Assembly (NCBI GenBank): GCA_932521035.1
Contig: OW051494.1
Location: 5,876,001-5,940,000 of the forward strand
Origin: Oscheius dolichura
Taxonomy: Eukaryota > Nematoda > Chromadorea > Rhabditida > Rhabditidae
Reading direction: 5' to 3'
Length of the DNA stretch: 64,000 nt
Shown: in pieces, positions 29,009-40,266 of the stretch
Layout of the letters: the number at the start of each line of letters is the position of its first letter
How positions within the stretch are numbered: the first letter of the stretch is position 1
Notes under the pieces: generated by a model
What the model was told of the DNA's origin: nothing
The model's input: the letters and a program-made list of their open reading frames with translations, nothing else
Database searches by the model: none
Position numbers and translations under genes: made by a program

Positions 29009-32000
29009 ATGGGAGATGGACCGTCCGAATGCGCAATACAAGTAAGCTTTGATTTTTTTTAAAAATAAACCAGTTTGTTTTAAATGGAAGAGCGTTCTGA
29101 GTTTCTTACAACTCCAGTATTATTAAGGCAATGCCGAATTTTCAAAGGTTTCCTTATTTGAAAAAATATGTCTTTCAATATCGATCTATCACGGTGCGTA
29201 TTATTCTTCAGGTGTTTTGCCGTATTCGGCCATTGAACAAAAGCGAAGAAAGAAATGAAGAAAAATTCCTGCCCGTTTTTCCTAATGACCAATCTATTAA
29301 ACTAGCGGTGAGTTTCAATTTGATAATTTAAGCAATGACAAACGTGTGGTTACCCTAATTTTTCAGGATAAAAATTTTACATACGACAAAGTCTTCAAAC
29401 CTACCACAACTCAGGAGCAAGTTTACAAAGCCGCGGCCTACCATATAGTGCAAGATGTTCTTTCCGGTTACAATGGTACTGTTTTCGCTTATGGGCAAAC
29501 GGCGTCTGGAAAAACACATACTATGGAGGTTAGTAAAATATTTGATTTATTATATTTATAAAAATGTTAGGGTGTCTTGGCTGATCCCGCTCTTCAAGGA
29601 ATAATTCCGCGTATAGTTAAAGACGTATTTGGTCATATTTTTACAATGGATGAAAACCTGCAATTTCACATCAAAGTGTCTTTCTACGAAATCTACAACG
29701 AGAAAATTAGGGATTTACTTGACCGTAAATTGAAATTTATGATTCCACCTTTATTTTTTCAGCTGAAAAGGTAAACCTTTCTATTCACGAAGACAAGAAC
29801 AGGGTACCTTATGTCAAAGGTGCGACAGAAAGATTTGTGGGATCACCAGAAGAACTTCTTCAGGCTATTGAAGACGGAAAATCGAATAGACAAGTAGCAG
29901 TAACAAGTTCGCTTTGTCCTTATCTTTCATTCATTTTTTGCTTCTAGATATGAACGAACATTCTTCTAGATCTCATTCTGTTTTCCTCATCACAGTAAAT
30001 CAAGAAAATCAAGAGACTAAAAAACAGCTGAGTGGAAAATTATATCTTGTAGATTTAGCTGGATCTGAAAAGGTAATATTGTCCAACGAGAATAACAAAA
30101 GAAATTTTAGGTTTCAAAAACTGGTGCCCAAGGCTCGGTATTGGAAGAAGCCAAGAATATTAATAAATCTTTGACAGCATTGGGAATAGTCATTTCTGCT
30201 TTGGCTGAAGGAACAGTAAACCGTTTTTTTATATAGTAAAATAAGGTTTATAGAAATCGCATGTGCCTTATCGTGATTCCAAACTGACACGAATTCTCCA
30301 AGAATCACTAGGTGGAAACTCTAGAACGACAGTTATAATATGTGCTTCTCCTGCACGGTCAAATGAAGCAGAAACTCGTTCAACCTTAGAATTTGGAAGA
30401 CGTGCCAAGACTATTAAGAATGTCGTAACTGTTAATGAGGAGTTGACCGCCGAAGAATGGAAAAGACGATATGAGAAAGAAAAGGAGAAAGTATCAGTCC
30501 ATTTTATAGATTTTTATATCTTCATTTAGAACTCACGCCTTCAAGCTACGCTACAAGCAGCTCTTTTGGAACTCACACGATGGAGGAATGGAGAAAGAGT
30601 ACCAGAAGGAGAATGGGTGTCCCTAGAAAGCAGTACCGCTCTTACGCTCAGCGAAAGTACCTGCCTGTTTTTCGCTTGGTAATCTCTTTTAGGTGCGTCC
30701 ACACCCTCAATGGAAAGATCCATGATTGCCCCTGCGCCTCCTATGCTCACATCCACATCTGGCCCTATCACCGATGCTGAAAAGAGGAAGTATGAAGAGG
30801 AAAGAGCTAAGCTGTATCAACAACTCGATGAAAAAGATGATGAGATCCAAAGGATATCACAGGAAGGAGAATCAATGCGACAACAGGTTTTGCATAATGT
30901 TCATAACGATGTTTTTTTGTCAGGTTCTTTTATTGGAAGAAGGCTTGGAAACTATGCGCCGAAACGAAGAGATGATGAGAGAAGAGAACTCTCGCTTCCA
31001 AAAGGAAATTGATGATAAGCAAGCGGAGTCGAAAGAGGTAAAAATGCGATAGTTATTAATATAATGTTGGTTCAGTTTATAACAGCCTTGGAAGAGCTTG
31101 CTGCAAATTTGGAAGAGCGTCAGGCTGAATGCGAGAAAGTCAAAAAGGAGATGGAAAGTCTAATGGAAGATAATTCTGCTCTCGAAGATAGAAGAAATTT
31201 GGCTGAAACCCAACTTCATAATCATTTACTCGAATGCGGCCCTAAAATTAAAAACTTCAAAGAATCCATTTATAACGTCATTCGAGAGTTCAATGTAGCA
31301 GAAGTGGTCAGTTGCTTAAATTAACGCCAGTAACACCGATTTTAAGGCCGCACAAAATGATCAGCTTCCTGACCATGATCTCATAAGTGTAATTAGAATG
31401 GGTGTTGCTAAAATGTTTAGTGAGAACAGTGCTGCTAAAGAGGTAAGTCTAGTGAAACATTTCATTTGATTTTTTAGACGAATGCCGCGGAAGCTAAAAT
31501 GGCTGAGAACGAAGTGGAAACCGCTAAACTAGAGGGGGTCGATTCAGTTCGTTGTAAACAGCTCCTTGTTCGGGATAATGCTTCCAAGGAATGCAAGCCA
31601 TTGACAGATCGGGTAAACATGGAGTTAGCAGCTGTGAAAAATTTGAAGAATGAATTCATGCGAATTATGCTATCTAAATGCCACGTAAGATTACTCGATA
31701 CAATTAAGCTTCATCCTCAATTTAGAGCACTCCTGGAGATGAAGAATGCCTTTCTGGTCCAGCACAGAAACAACGCGTTCAGTTCCTCGAAACGAATCTC
31801 GAAAAATTAACAAAGGTGCACAAGCAGCTGGTGCGTGAAATGGCTGACCTTCGTATGGAACTACCAAAAATGGAAGCCCGCCTGCGTGGCCGGGAAGACA
31901 GATTAAAGCAACTTGAAGGAGCTTTAAAAGATACCAAAGAAAGAGCTCAAATGGAGAGGAGAAAGTATCAAGCAGAAGTGGAACGAATAAAAGAAGCCGT

Positions 32001-32145
32001 TCGTCAACGTAATTTAAGGAGGCAGCATATTCCACAAATAGTCAAACCTATTCGCCCTGGACAGGTACTTTTATCGCTGTCATAAAGATGCTGACGAGTT
32101 TAGGTTTATTCACCTAGCGTCGCCCCTGCAAATATGCAACTCTAA
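29009..32145 (+). CDS. unc-116: kinesin-1 heavy chain (KIF5 / UNC-116)
   Basis: Plus-end microtubule motor. Exon 1 is short ([11 protein letters not shown], 29009-29041) and joins after a 170-nt intron to [13 protein letters not shown], the usual start of the motor domain. Motor motifs follow: P-loop [11 protein letters not shown] (about 29,490-29,525), [11 protein letters not shown] (switch I), LVDLAGSEK (switch II), [20 protein letters not shown] and the neck linker [21 protein letters not shown] coiled-coil stalk continues through about ten exons. Near the C-terminus is [11 protein letters not shown], matching the autoinhibitory tail motif of kinesin-1 (QIAKPIRPGQ) with A changed to V. The protein ends [13 protein letters not shown], so the stalk and tail look shorter than in vertebrate KIF5. 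TTTATTTTCAG about 18 bases before the ATG may be a trans-splice site. Confidence 0.95.
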
Positions 32146-32363
32146 TGTGTCGCCTCTAATTGATCTTTGTATATTTTCCGCTGGCTTGGGTTATTGAGCT
32201 TATCTGGTTGTGTTCTATTTTTTTTCGTTTTAGCCGTTTTATTGATCATATAAATAATGTCATTTCATTCAACTTTTTAGTGTTCCAGTATCCGGCTTCT
32301 GTCCGTTGTAAATATCATTTTTTTTAAAATTTAATAGTACAACAGCATTACAGTAAAGCTAAA

Positions 32364-32577
32364 ATGGTTGCTTGGCGAGCTGCAGGTATAAATTATGTTC
32401 GCTTTTCGCAGGTTGCGGCGGAAGTACTCGGAAAGTGCTTGAAGGTATTTCATTTCATCTAATTGCTTTATTTCATTGAATTATTTTTAGGGAACTAAAG
32501 ATTCGAGAAAAGCAGCTGCTCAGACTCTGAAAGTTGTAGCTTGGGAAGACGGAAAACATGCGGTTAAGAAGAATTAG
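32364..32577 (+). CDS. ATP5F1E: ATP synthase F1 subunit epsilon, mitochondrial
   Basis: Two exons, 32364-32444 and 32491-32577, separated by a 46-nt intron, give a 55-residue protein. It starts MVAWRAAGINYVRFSQVAAE, matching the family signature of this tiny central-stalk subunit (animal forms begin MVAYWRQAGLSYIRYSQ). The C-terminus is lysine-rich (HAVKKN). Length fits the family's usual 50-60 residues. It lies 219 bp after the kinesin stop on the same strand. Confidence 0.92.
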
Positions 32578-33878
32578 CCGTCATTAGACGAAATTAGATG
32601 AACACTAACTACGAATGAATTATAGAGTGCCTTGTGTTTTATGGAAGCATGAACCTGTGGGCATGTCAATTCATTCTTCCATCGTAGTCAAGCTTTACAG
32701 CTCGCCGCCCCCGACGCCTCAAAGGGGTGCAGTAGCAGTCTGGCCGCCTATCAAAATGAAAATGTATCAAATGCGCCAAAATCACTTTGAAAATGTAGCA
32801 ATCAGGCGGGAATCATTCCGTCCGAATCAGTCCGGTCGTGTATTCCGGCCAAGTTTTTCTGCAGTCACGTACACAAAAGTATTTTCAAACAAGCTTTTGC
32901 CGATTTTTTCCGATTTTCTTCAAAATTTTCTCTCTCCCCAGAAACTGTTTTTGATGGTATTTATTTCTTTTCTTGTGCTTTTCTATGTTCCCTTGTCGTC
33001 TCTTACACTAACTTCTCTAGATATTAGTACATACATATGATCTACTACACTAACTGAAGAAAAAATGACTCCAACTAAAATTATCGAAGATAGACTGAGA
33101 TTTAAAAGAAAAAATACTGACGACAGTGAAGTTTATGAATGTTATTAATGCTAATTCCAAACGAATTCGATAAGGTCACCTATTTCAGATTAAGCTGAAC
33201 GACCCCGGGGCTCTCTATGTACGTTCATGGGCTTAAAATGACCGCAAGGAAAAACTGAAAATATTGCAGGAAGCACTTTTTCCAAAATGGGTGTAGTTCT
33301 CGAGCACGAGGTCGTTTTGCTCTACCTGTTTCTTTGAAGCCGATTTTCTCGACAGCTAGATATGAAATCGCCAAAAGGCGTTCCTACAATATTTTCAGTT
33401 TTTTCTTGCGATCATTTTAAGCCCAAGAACGTCCGCTGAGAGCGGCGGAATCGTTCATCTTAATCTGGAATAGCTAAGCACTTTTTTCCATAATAACTTT
33501 TGGCGGGAAAAACGAAGACGGCGAAAATTTCAAATTTCGCGAGCTGTGCTTAGATCTACGTGGAACTCTTCTTCTAGAAAAAAATGGGATTGAAAAGACG
33601 GCTGATTCAATTGCATCAATGTCGCCGTAAAAATGTGTTACCTTTTGAAAAAAAAACCCCCCGACTTTTGCAGCAGCAACTATATATAGTCTGTCAAGAA
33701 AAGGTAACATTCAAGGTCTAACTGTCCGAGAACAAATTTTAGTGATGGAGCGAACTGACAGATAATTTTTGAGCGGCCAAGAAGAAAAACAGGCCAGTAA
33801 GTTCGGCTCGTGACTAAATCGTTATATAGCAATTTCATTTGAAGTATTTATTATATGTCGTTGAACATCGGCATTTAT
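32578..33878. other. intergenic region with repeats
   Basis: About 1.3 kb between two convergent genes (ATP5F1E plus, GEMIN8 minus). It holds a short word block at 32694-32735 that recurs at about 50198-50237, and a large imperfect inverted repeat at 33180-33474. No coding sequence is seen. Confidence 0.6.
33180..33474. repeat. foldback (MITE-like) element with about 90-bp inverted arms
   Basis: Arm 1 (33180-33272) and the reverse complement of arm 2 (33381-33474) match over about 90 bp at roughly 85 percent by eye. Shared stretches include CAGATTAAG, GGGCTTAAAATGA and AAAACTGAAAATATTG. The 108-bp spacer is unrelated. No open frame is present, so if mobile it is non-autonomous. The transcript would form a long hairpin. 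Confidence 0.85.
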
Positions 33879-34590
33879 TCAGAAGTGTAGCGGAATGTTA
33901 GGCCACATAGGCGGTTGATACTTATTCATAATTTCATTAAATTGTACATCAAGAGCTGTTTCCATGGCCAGTAGTTTTTCAGCCGCCTAAAAACATTTCG
34001 GAATCGAAAGGATCCCCAATCTTACGCTGCCATATTTTGTATAGGCGAATTGACGCTTTGAAATAGTTTTCGTTTTTTCATCCGGACCTTCGATTGTTTT
34101 ATGAAGAACTCCATTCACACCAACTGAAATACACCTTTTATACGCGAAAAAGCCCCTACTTCTATCTGCTAAAATATAATCTTCGCTGCCAGTTATCCAA
34201 CAATCACCATTTATATCTCCTTTTATATTTGAAAACTTCTGTGCGGTTTCTGAAATGGATCAAAATGTGAAGTAATCCAGCATAAGGTACGTTTTTTCTG
34301 GTGCTCTTCTGTTATAAGTTTAAATGCAGCGTAATCAGCATCCATTTCTATAACTTCTTGATCTTTTATAATAGTTTCTAAAAACACTCGTATACTCAAC
34401 ATTATGACTAACTCTTTAAACTGTTTGCCTCTTTCTCAGAGATCACTGAAGTACTTGATAAAGGTTGAAGTACCATGTAACTTTCTTGAACCATATCGCG
34501 ATGTCTTTTACGCCATTGGTCCGCTGCATAGTAGTGAGCCCAAAATGACGAAAAATTGTCTTGACCACTTTGAGAAATACTGTTTGACAT
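33879..34590 (-). CDS. GEMIN8: gem-associated protein 8, SMN complex
   Basis: Subunit of the SMN complex that loads Sm proteins on spliceosomal snRNAs. The start is MSNSISQSGQDNFSSFWAHY and continues YAADQWRKRHRDM, corresponding to the YWxHYxxAxxW segment near the N-terminus of animal Gemin8. The C-terminus is YGSAAEKLLAMETALDVQF and ends PPMWPNIPLHF-stop, which aligns closely with the YG..AA.I.AMEA.V...F...WP.IPL.F end of human Gemin8. In between, a conserved acidic helix (EMDADYAAFKLITEEHQKK) is visible. Four exons; introns about 44-47 nt except the last, which is a little shorter. It sits 259 bp downstream of the HURP-like gene on the same strand. Confidence 0.85.
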
Positions 34591-34848
34591 TAAACTATAC
34601 CAATGAGATATTGTTATTATACACGGCGGGAAATAGATGTCCGATAATACGTTACATCAGTACGGGCGGAATACGTAATGCAGCGATGTAAAAAAGTTTA
34701 TGATTCAATAAATTAAGACATGTTTTTTAGGATTGAGCACATTCCGCATAGGCAGTGCGTATTAAGGCATTTTCGAAATAATATGAATTAAAACCGGATG
34801 TATGAGTATTAACAGACGTCATGGATGGCATTAAAGACAATTTTAAAC

Positions 34849-37800
34849 CTACAATATCATAAGGCCTGGACTAGTAATATTTTTTTCTTGATTTAATTTA
34901 GCTTTAGCACGTGCCTCTGCAATAGATTTTTTCCGTTGCTCAGCTGCAACTTTTTGCTTTTCTGTCAACGGCTTTGTTGGAACAGTTGGCTTAGAAAGTG
35001 TACGTGTTGTTTTCCTCCAGCTATTGTTGTTTTGTTCACTTAATATAGTTTAGTACAAACAATTTGATTAGAATATACCTATTCTGCGCCTCCAATGGTG
35101 TCTCAATAATTAAATGATCTGCATTGTAGTTGAACATGCGCCACTTCTCGACCTTAAGGTTATTACTGGCTGAGAAGCGTACAGTAAAACTGCAAACAAA
35201 AGGACAAAACAATACCTCGGAAAAGCAATTGTTAATATCCGTCAGTTCCATTTCAACAAGTGCCCAATAACCTTCAAGATCTTCTGCTGTCGTCACTTTA
35301 TCAGACAATTCAGGATTCTGTTAAAAATACGCTATTAAATTGAAATTATACTTTGTTCGAACCAATAAAAGCGGATGAGCAACTGAACAAAAATGAGTAG
35401 CTCGAAATTATTTAAAACATAGAATAACTTTAAAATAAATGGCTTATACTGGTGGTTTCGAGATAAAAAATTACGGGCTATGTTAAAAGTTGATCAAAAT
35501 ACCAATTTATCTATAAATATTAAACTCAAAGAGCAACAATACCACAGAAGCGAAAATTTTCCACAAAAAACAGGCCCGCTATTTTACTTATTTTGATATT
35601 GCTTATTTGGATGTCAGTCCCATGTGAAATATACAAAAAGAACCAACCAAATTTGCGTTCACTAGCTCTTCAAATTTTGCCATCTTTTTGTTAAGAAGAA
35701 GGCTTGCCTTTCCAGACGCTACGCGAATGCTGTCTGCTGCTTGTTCTGGCATCGGGACCTAAAATTTCTATCGATCAAAATTTGTAAACAGCGAACTGTG
35801 TCTAAATCATGTAGCGCTAAATTGCGACGATCTTCCAACGAACTTCTGGTTGTAGCTAATGTTTCTCTGAACTCGCTTCCTGATCTAAAACTCAAGTCGT
35901 AAAACAGGGTTAACTACCCAAACCTGGCAGATGAGTTTGCGGTTTCACTTAAGCATACAGTGACGGAGGCGTCGGCACTTGTAGAAGCAATTGAATCACT
36001 TTTAGAATAGTCGTTGGACTTTAAATCCACCTAGACGAACAAATATCGTAAGAAAAAAATATGAAAGATAATTCCCAAACTAAGAAACTACCGGCTGAGA
36101 AGTTATTGTCAATGGCTTGACATTTTCTTTAACGTCGGTATCTTGCAGATCTACACACAACTTCCAGCGATCGAACTGACCTTAACATTTGTTATATAGT
36201 ATGTAAACGAATTCATAAAAACCTATTAAATTTTTCACAGAAGGGGAGGAACATGTTGCTCCCATAGGGCTTGCTTCAGATGACTTATTTTCCGACGATT
36301 TTCTAAAAGAAAAAAAAATAGACTTTTTTCATAGCAAATGTCTAAAGGTGGATACTGAAGTAATGTTTGTATAAAAAACAAACAAATCTCAATAATATAT
36401 AACCAGGCACGGTATCGTTTTAAAGAGAATCAATACGCACCATGCTGTGGGCGCTAGCCTTCGCCGTGACCACCTGTGACGGTACGCCCTTTACGGAACC
36501 CCCGATCAAACATTCTTCCCAATGTCTGAACGCATGTGTGTCTTAGGGCACGCGCTGTATAGGACAGTTTGACGCTTAAACAAAAGAATGTCATTCGTTT
36601 TTCGCAAACACGCAAAACCGTGGTAAAAATATAAGAATGTTATGGAATGATGTAGACCGTTTAGCGCGCATTGTTGAGCGGGGTCAGCGCGATTTGGTAG
36701 AAGATGCCCTTGAATGACCGCAACACTTTGTATGACTGCTGTTGGCCAATGTTCGCCTGCTTTTAAAAAGCTTGGCATATTAACAAAATGAAAGTCATTT
36801 AAAAAAAGGATGACGTATCAAGATTTTGGTTAGCTTGTTTTTTTAACTCGGGGATATACCCACTGGCGCTTATGAAAACTTACAGAGATGACCCGTGCAA
36901 CTGCGCTAAGCGGCGTTCAATGAGTCCTTTTCCAGATGGTCTAACTGGAGTGGTTTCAACTAGTGCAGCAGGTGATCTGAAAAAAAAACTTTTTAATCTA
37001 AAATAATTAGGCCCTTATTATGGTGAAAGCCAAGGAAGGGCAAACAGAGTTAGAAAGTGAAGGTTTATGTGGTAACTCGTTTTTCGCAAGCAAAAAAGAA
37101 ACTTGTTTAATTTAAAAAAAAAAGAAAAGTGAGGCTGTCTGAACACGGCCTGTTGGTTTTATACAGATAAGAAATTATCGTATTGATGTTTACACCCAAT
37201 TTATCTACTGCTAAAACTAAAACTAAAAGTTTTAAAGCGTACCTGTAGCCGTTTAAGGCACAACTAATTTTAATATAACTAGGAACGCGAGATTCACTGC
37301 TGATTGGAGTATTACTAGTAAAAGCTGATAGGTTAGCTTCTGACAAAAAATGCGTCGCTCCAGCTAATGGCGTTGTTTGAATTTCCTATAAGGATATTGC
37401 ATTTCCTATTAAAATTTACTGTTCCACGACGAATTGTAATATTTCTAAGATCGCTTTCACTTAATGCCGGACGCGGTGACGGATTGCTCCATGCGGTTTC
37501 TTCGGCAGAGTTACAGCTATGTTGCTCTACTACCTCCTAAATGGCTATATTACTATAAAGTATACAACAAAATATGGTGGCAGGATCCAAATAAACCTAC
37601 CTTGTTTATTTTATGCTTCCTGCTGAACGAGAGTCTATTAAGAGTTTTTCGAAGTGGTGAAACAGCATTTTCCTTACTGCTCGTGTTAGAGTTTCTAGAG
37701 AAAACTATTTTTTTTTACATTTCAAACCGGCGTGTTGTGGTTTCCTTGGAAGATTTCAACGGGCTACGTCGCCTAAATCCGCGAGAAACTTGCCCAAAGA

Positions 37801-37849
37801 TTCTGGCAATTGAAGAAGGTTTCGCTTCTCTAACTTGCTGTTCCGGCAT
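34849..37849 (-). CDS. HURP/DLGAP family protein with GKAP domain
   Basis: Starts [19 protein letters not shown] with a very basic N-terminus ([25 protein letters not shown]), as expected for a microtubule-binding region. A Ser/Thr-rich middle follows. The C-terminal GKAP homology domain is recognisable in [20 protein letters not shown] and in [17 protein letters not shown], the DLxGFWDMV signature of the DLGAP family. The tail is Lys/Ala-rich ([17 protein letters not shown]). With a basic N-terminus and no synaptic repeats it looks more like DLGAP5/HURP, a spindle-assembly factor, than like synaptic SAPAPs. One intron (about 36305-36888) is about 580 nt and carries foreign-looking sequence. 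The upstream gene ends 242 bp away on the same strand. Confidence 0.8.
36410..36790 (+). other. GC-richer insert inside a HURP intron, with a signal-peptide-like exon
   Basis: Within the minus-strand HURP intron, the plus strand has ATG at about 36443 followed by [13 protein letters not shown] and then a GGTACG donor-like sequence. The patch is distinctly GC-richer than its surroundings and resembles the first exon of a secreted-protein gene from the GC-rich arms. I see no downstream exon, so it may be a displaced fragment or a chance frame. Confidence 0.35.
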
Positions 37850-37928
37850 CTTAAAAGTTTGAAATAGTTAAGTCTTTTCGAAATATGTGTCAGTAAAGAA
37901 AAACATCAGAAACTACAAACAGTATGAG

Positions 37929-37945
37929 AATAAAGCTTCTTTATT
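37929..37945. terminator. palindromic poly(A) signal
   Basis: AATAAAGCTTCTTTATT reads AATAAA on both strands (37929-37934 plus, 37945-37940 minus). The minus copy lies about 150 bp after the stop of the DEK_C-SWIB gene and is its likely poly(A) signal. Confidence 0.6.
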
Positions 37946-38090
37946 GTAATTTCGGCAGAAGTAGCCTGCTTTTGGCTATTGGATAAACAAATAGACTAAA
38001 CAAAAACAAGATATGGTAATGAAGAAACAGAATGAGACCAAAATAACAACAATTAAAAGAATACCCTGAATTATAGAAGCTCAAACAGCT

Positions 38091-39380
38091 TCAGCATTCT
38101 CTGCTTCTTGAGAATCTTTTAGAGCATTTTCAGTCTCAGTGGTATCCAGAGTCTGCTCGTTCTCGCTGTTGTCATTACTATGATCAACCAAAGCAGAACG
38201 CGAAGCCTATTTATAGACATTACAAAATTAAGTTTATTACCTCCCACTCCGACATTAGCTGGTTTCTGTATTCCTCACATTCTTCCACGAGCTCAGGACT
38301 TACATCATCAGGCTTCAGTAAATGACGGTGACTCAAATGGGACATAACTCTAAACAAGTACAAATATGAGTATTGAAGGAGGCTTACCCGAACATCTGAA
38401 TACGCTTTTTACCTTTAAAAATTTTTTCCATCGCAGAATCACCTTCAACAAGGGCAAACCGCCTGTCTTTAGGATCGATTCTGTTGTTCTCTCGCACGTA
38501 ACGCCAGCATTCTTTTACCACCTAAATGCTGCACATAATTCTAACATATCAGCTGAAATTAAAAATCTGAAGATAATCTTACATCGCATCTTCGCATAAA
38601 TTTCTGTCCAGTAATTTCTTGGAGCTCCTCACTAACATAAACCAACTTAGTTCCTTTTGTAATTTTCCCCTTTTCTTTTTTCGAATCACTGGTGGCCTCT
38701 TTTCTTCTAGCGCTCCACTAAAGATGATGAATACACGATGCTTACATTTAAAAGAAATCTCGTTAGTACTACTCACTCCTGCTGCTTTACGAAGTTTATT
38801 TGCCGCCTGTTTCGCAGCAGTACGGCGACCAGATTTCACTGAAGATATCAAATCCAAGTTTTCATTTTCAGCTTCTTCCGGTGCCTAACGTATAAATTTT
38901 TTACACCAACATTATTATACTTTTCGCTTGCGTGTCTTTTTTGCAGGGCGAGCGCGCTCAGTAGAAAGAACTTCATCATCGGAATCCGAACTTTCTGCAC
39001 TGTTGCTGCAAATGTTTACTGTTGAAAAATATGTCCAGCTTACGTAGGCTGTGGGGTATCTTCTTTCTTGCCTCCATTGATATCACTGACGTCAGAATCA
39101 GAATCACTTACCGTCTGTTTCTGAAACATAAATTAGCTTTATATAAGATCATGAAGTACCTCTTCGATGATTCTCCTAGTTATTCCGTCTACAACTTTTT
39201 TATATTCTGTGAAATCCTTATCAAAAACCTCCTATAAAGTACATGAATTATAAAACTGCACTGTTTTACCTTGAGATGTGCACGAATTGTTGCACTTGTT
39301 AATGTGTCCAGCCCTTTTTTTTCAATAAGGGAAACAATTTCTTTTTTAACATCATCCACTGCAATAGGAAGTGTATCCAT
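38091..39380 (-). CDS. DEK_C plus SWIB domain protein (UAF30/SPP27-like)
   Basis: Nuclear protein of the type found in yeast UAF30, an RNA polymerase I upstream activation factor subunit. The N-terminal DEK_C-like domain is visible in MDTLPIAVDDVKKEIVSLIE, TSATIRAHLK and ITRRIIEE. An acidic linker (SDSDSDVSD, SSDSDDE) and a basic stretch (RPAKKTRKRK) follow. The SWIB/MDM2-like domain spans KLVYVSEELQEITGQKFMRR, DVVKECWRYVRENNRIDPKD and KRIQMFGVMSHLSHRHLL, the typical order of this fold. The tail is acidic and ends ENAEAV. The start is set by an acceptor (CTTTTTCAG) one base before the ATG. Polymerase I function is inference from yeast; a chromatin role is equally possible. Confidence 0.85.
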
Positions 39381-39395
39381 CCTGAAAAAGACTAT
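39381..39395 (-). promoter_or_regulatory. putative trans-splice acceptor before DEK_C-SWIB gene
   Basis: On the minus strand CTTTTTCAG is followed by one G and the ATG at 39380. Confidence 0.5.
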
Positions 39396-39445
39396 GTATT
39401 CCAAGCTTCAAGGTATAACAATGTGCTTTTTTGTAAAAACACGCT

Positions 39446-39495
<50 letters not shown>

Positions 39496-40266
39496 TACGC
39501 AGCAACGGGCCACTGCAAAGTACGTTTTGATGTATACAGAAGAACTTTCTATCCAACTCGCATGCTTCAGATCGTGTTATTTCAATAACAAAAAAGAGCG
39601 AAAAAAATGCTGCTCTAGCATAGACTCTCAAGATGCCGGCTGATTAGAAAAGCATTTTACTAACAATCCAACGAAGGTCAAAATGGCGAACGTAAAACGT
39701 TATAATAGTGTCGGGGATTGGTCGTGACCCCGGTCTTACACCGAGTGTACCCCTCTGCAAGATGTTATGCCTATATCGCATGTTACTTCACATCCATAGT
39801 ATGCCTGAACGGCTTTCGAAAAGGCGTACAGACCAAAAATAATAGTAATCGCAATATCTACCGTTGATGTTATTCCATATTGTTTCTCAATATTATGACA
39901 TACACTTTTTGTGATCTTTACTGCTTTTACTAATTAGAACATGCTGATCATCTTAGCCAAAAGAAATATTGAAAAAGCATGCGGAAATCTTGTTTTCGAA
40001 AACAATAGTTGCAAATTTTTTAAATGGCACGCTACCGTAACCATTTGCCTGCGCGCGTCTAATTTTTCAAGCTGTGCCAGTGTTCCTTTAATAAAACATG
40101 CGGGTAATTGACGGAAACGGCCAGTGAGGAATTGTTTGTTTTACGGATATGAATTTCGAACAATGACCGTAAAATTGACGGATTCCTCTATCACATTCAA
40201 ATATTACACCATATTATAAGGTGCACAAGAGGAAAAAACCCGCTTCAAAGAATATTTATTAATAAA
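39396..40266. other. intergenic region with TA microsatellite
   Basis: About 870 bp between TONSL and the DEK_C-SWIB gene, both minus. It contains an (AT)n tract at 39450-39494. A 13-base word at about 39951-39963, TTTTGGCTAAGAT on the minus strand, matches the 5' part of U2 snRNA, but its flanks do not. Confidence 0.5.
39450..39494. repeat. (AT)n microsatellite, about 45 bp
   Basis: Uninterrupted AT dinucleotides for about 45 bp, in intergenic DNA. Confidence 0.95.

Noticed and set aside
37464..37862. Plus-strand open frame of 132 codons
   Set aside because: It is the shadow of the HURP-like gene's first exons, which read convincingly on the minus strand with correct splice sites.
38091..39380. 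Protein DEK itself
   Set aside because: A DEK_C-like domain is present, but the protein also carries a SWIB domain, which DEK lacks; the pair fits UAF30/SPP27-type proteins.
39930..39975. U2 snRNA gene suggested by TTTTGGCTAAGAT on the minus strand
   Set aside because: Only 13 bases match; the branch-point recognition segment GTAGTA and the remaining 5' domain are absent. At most a decayed fragment or chance.
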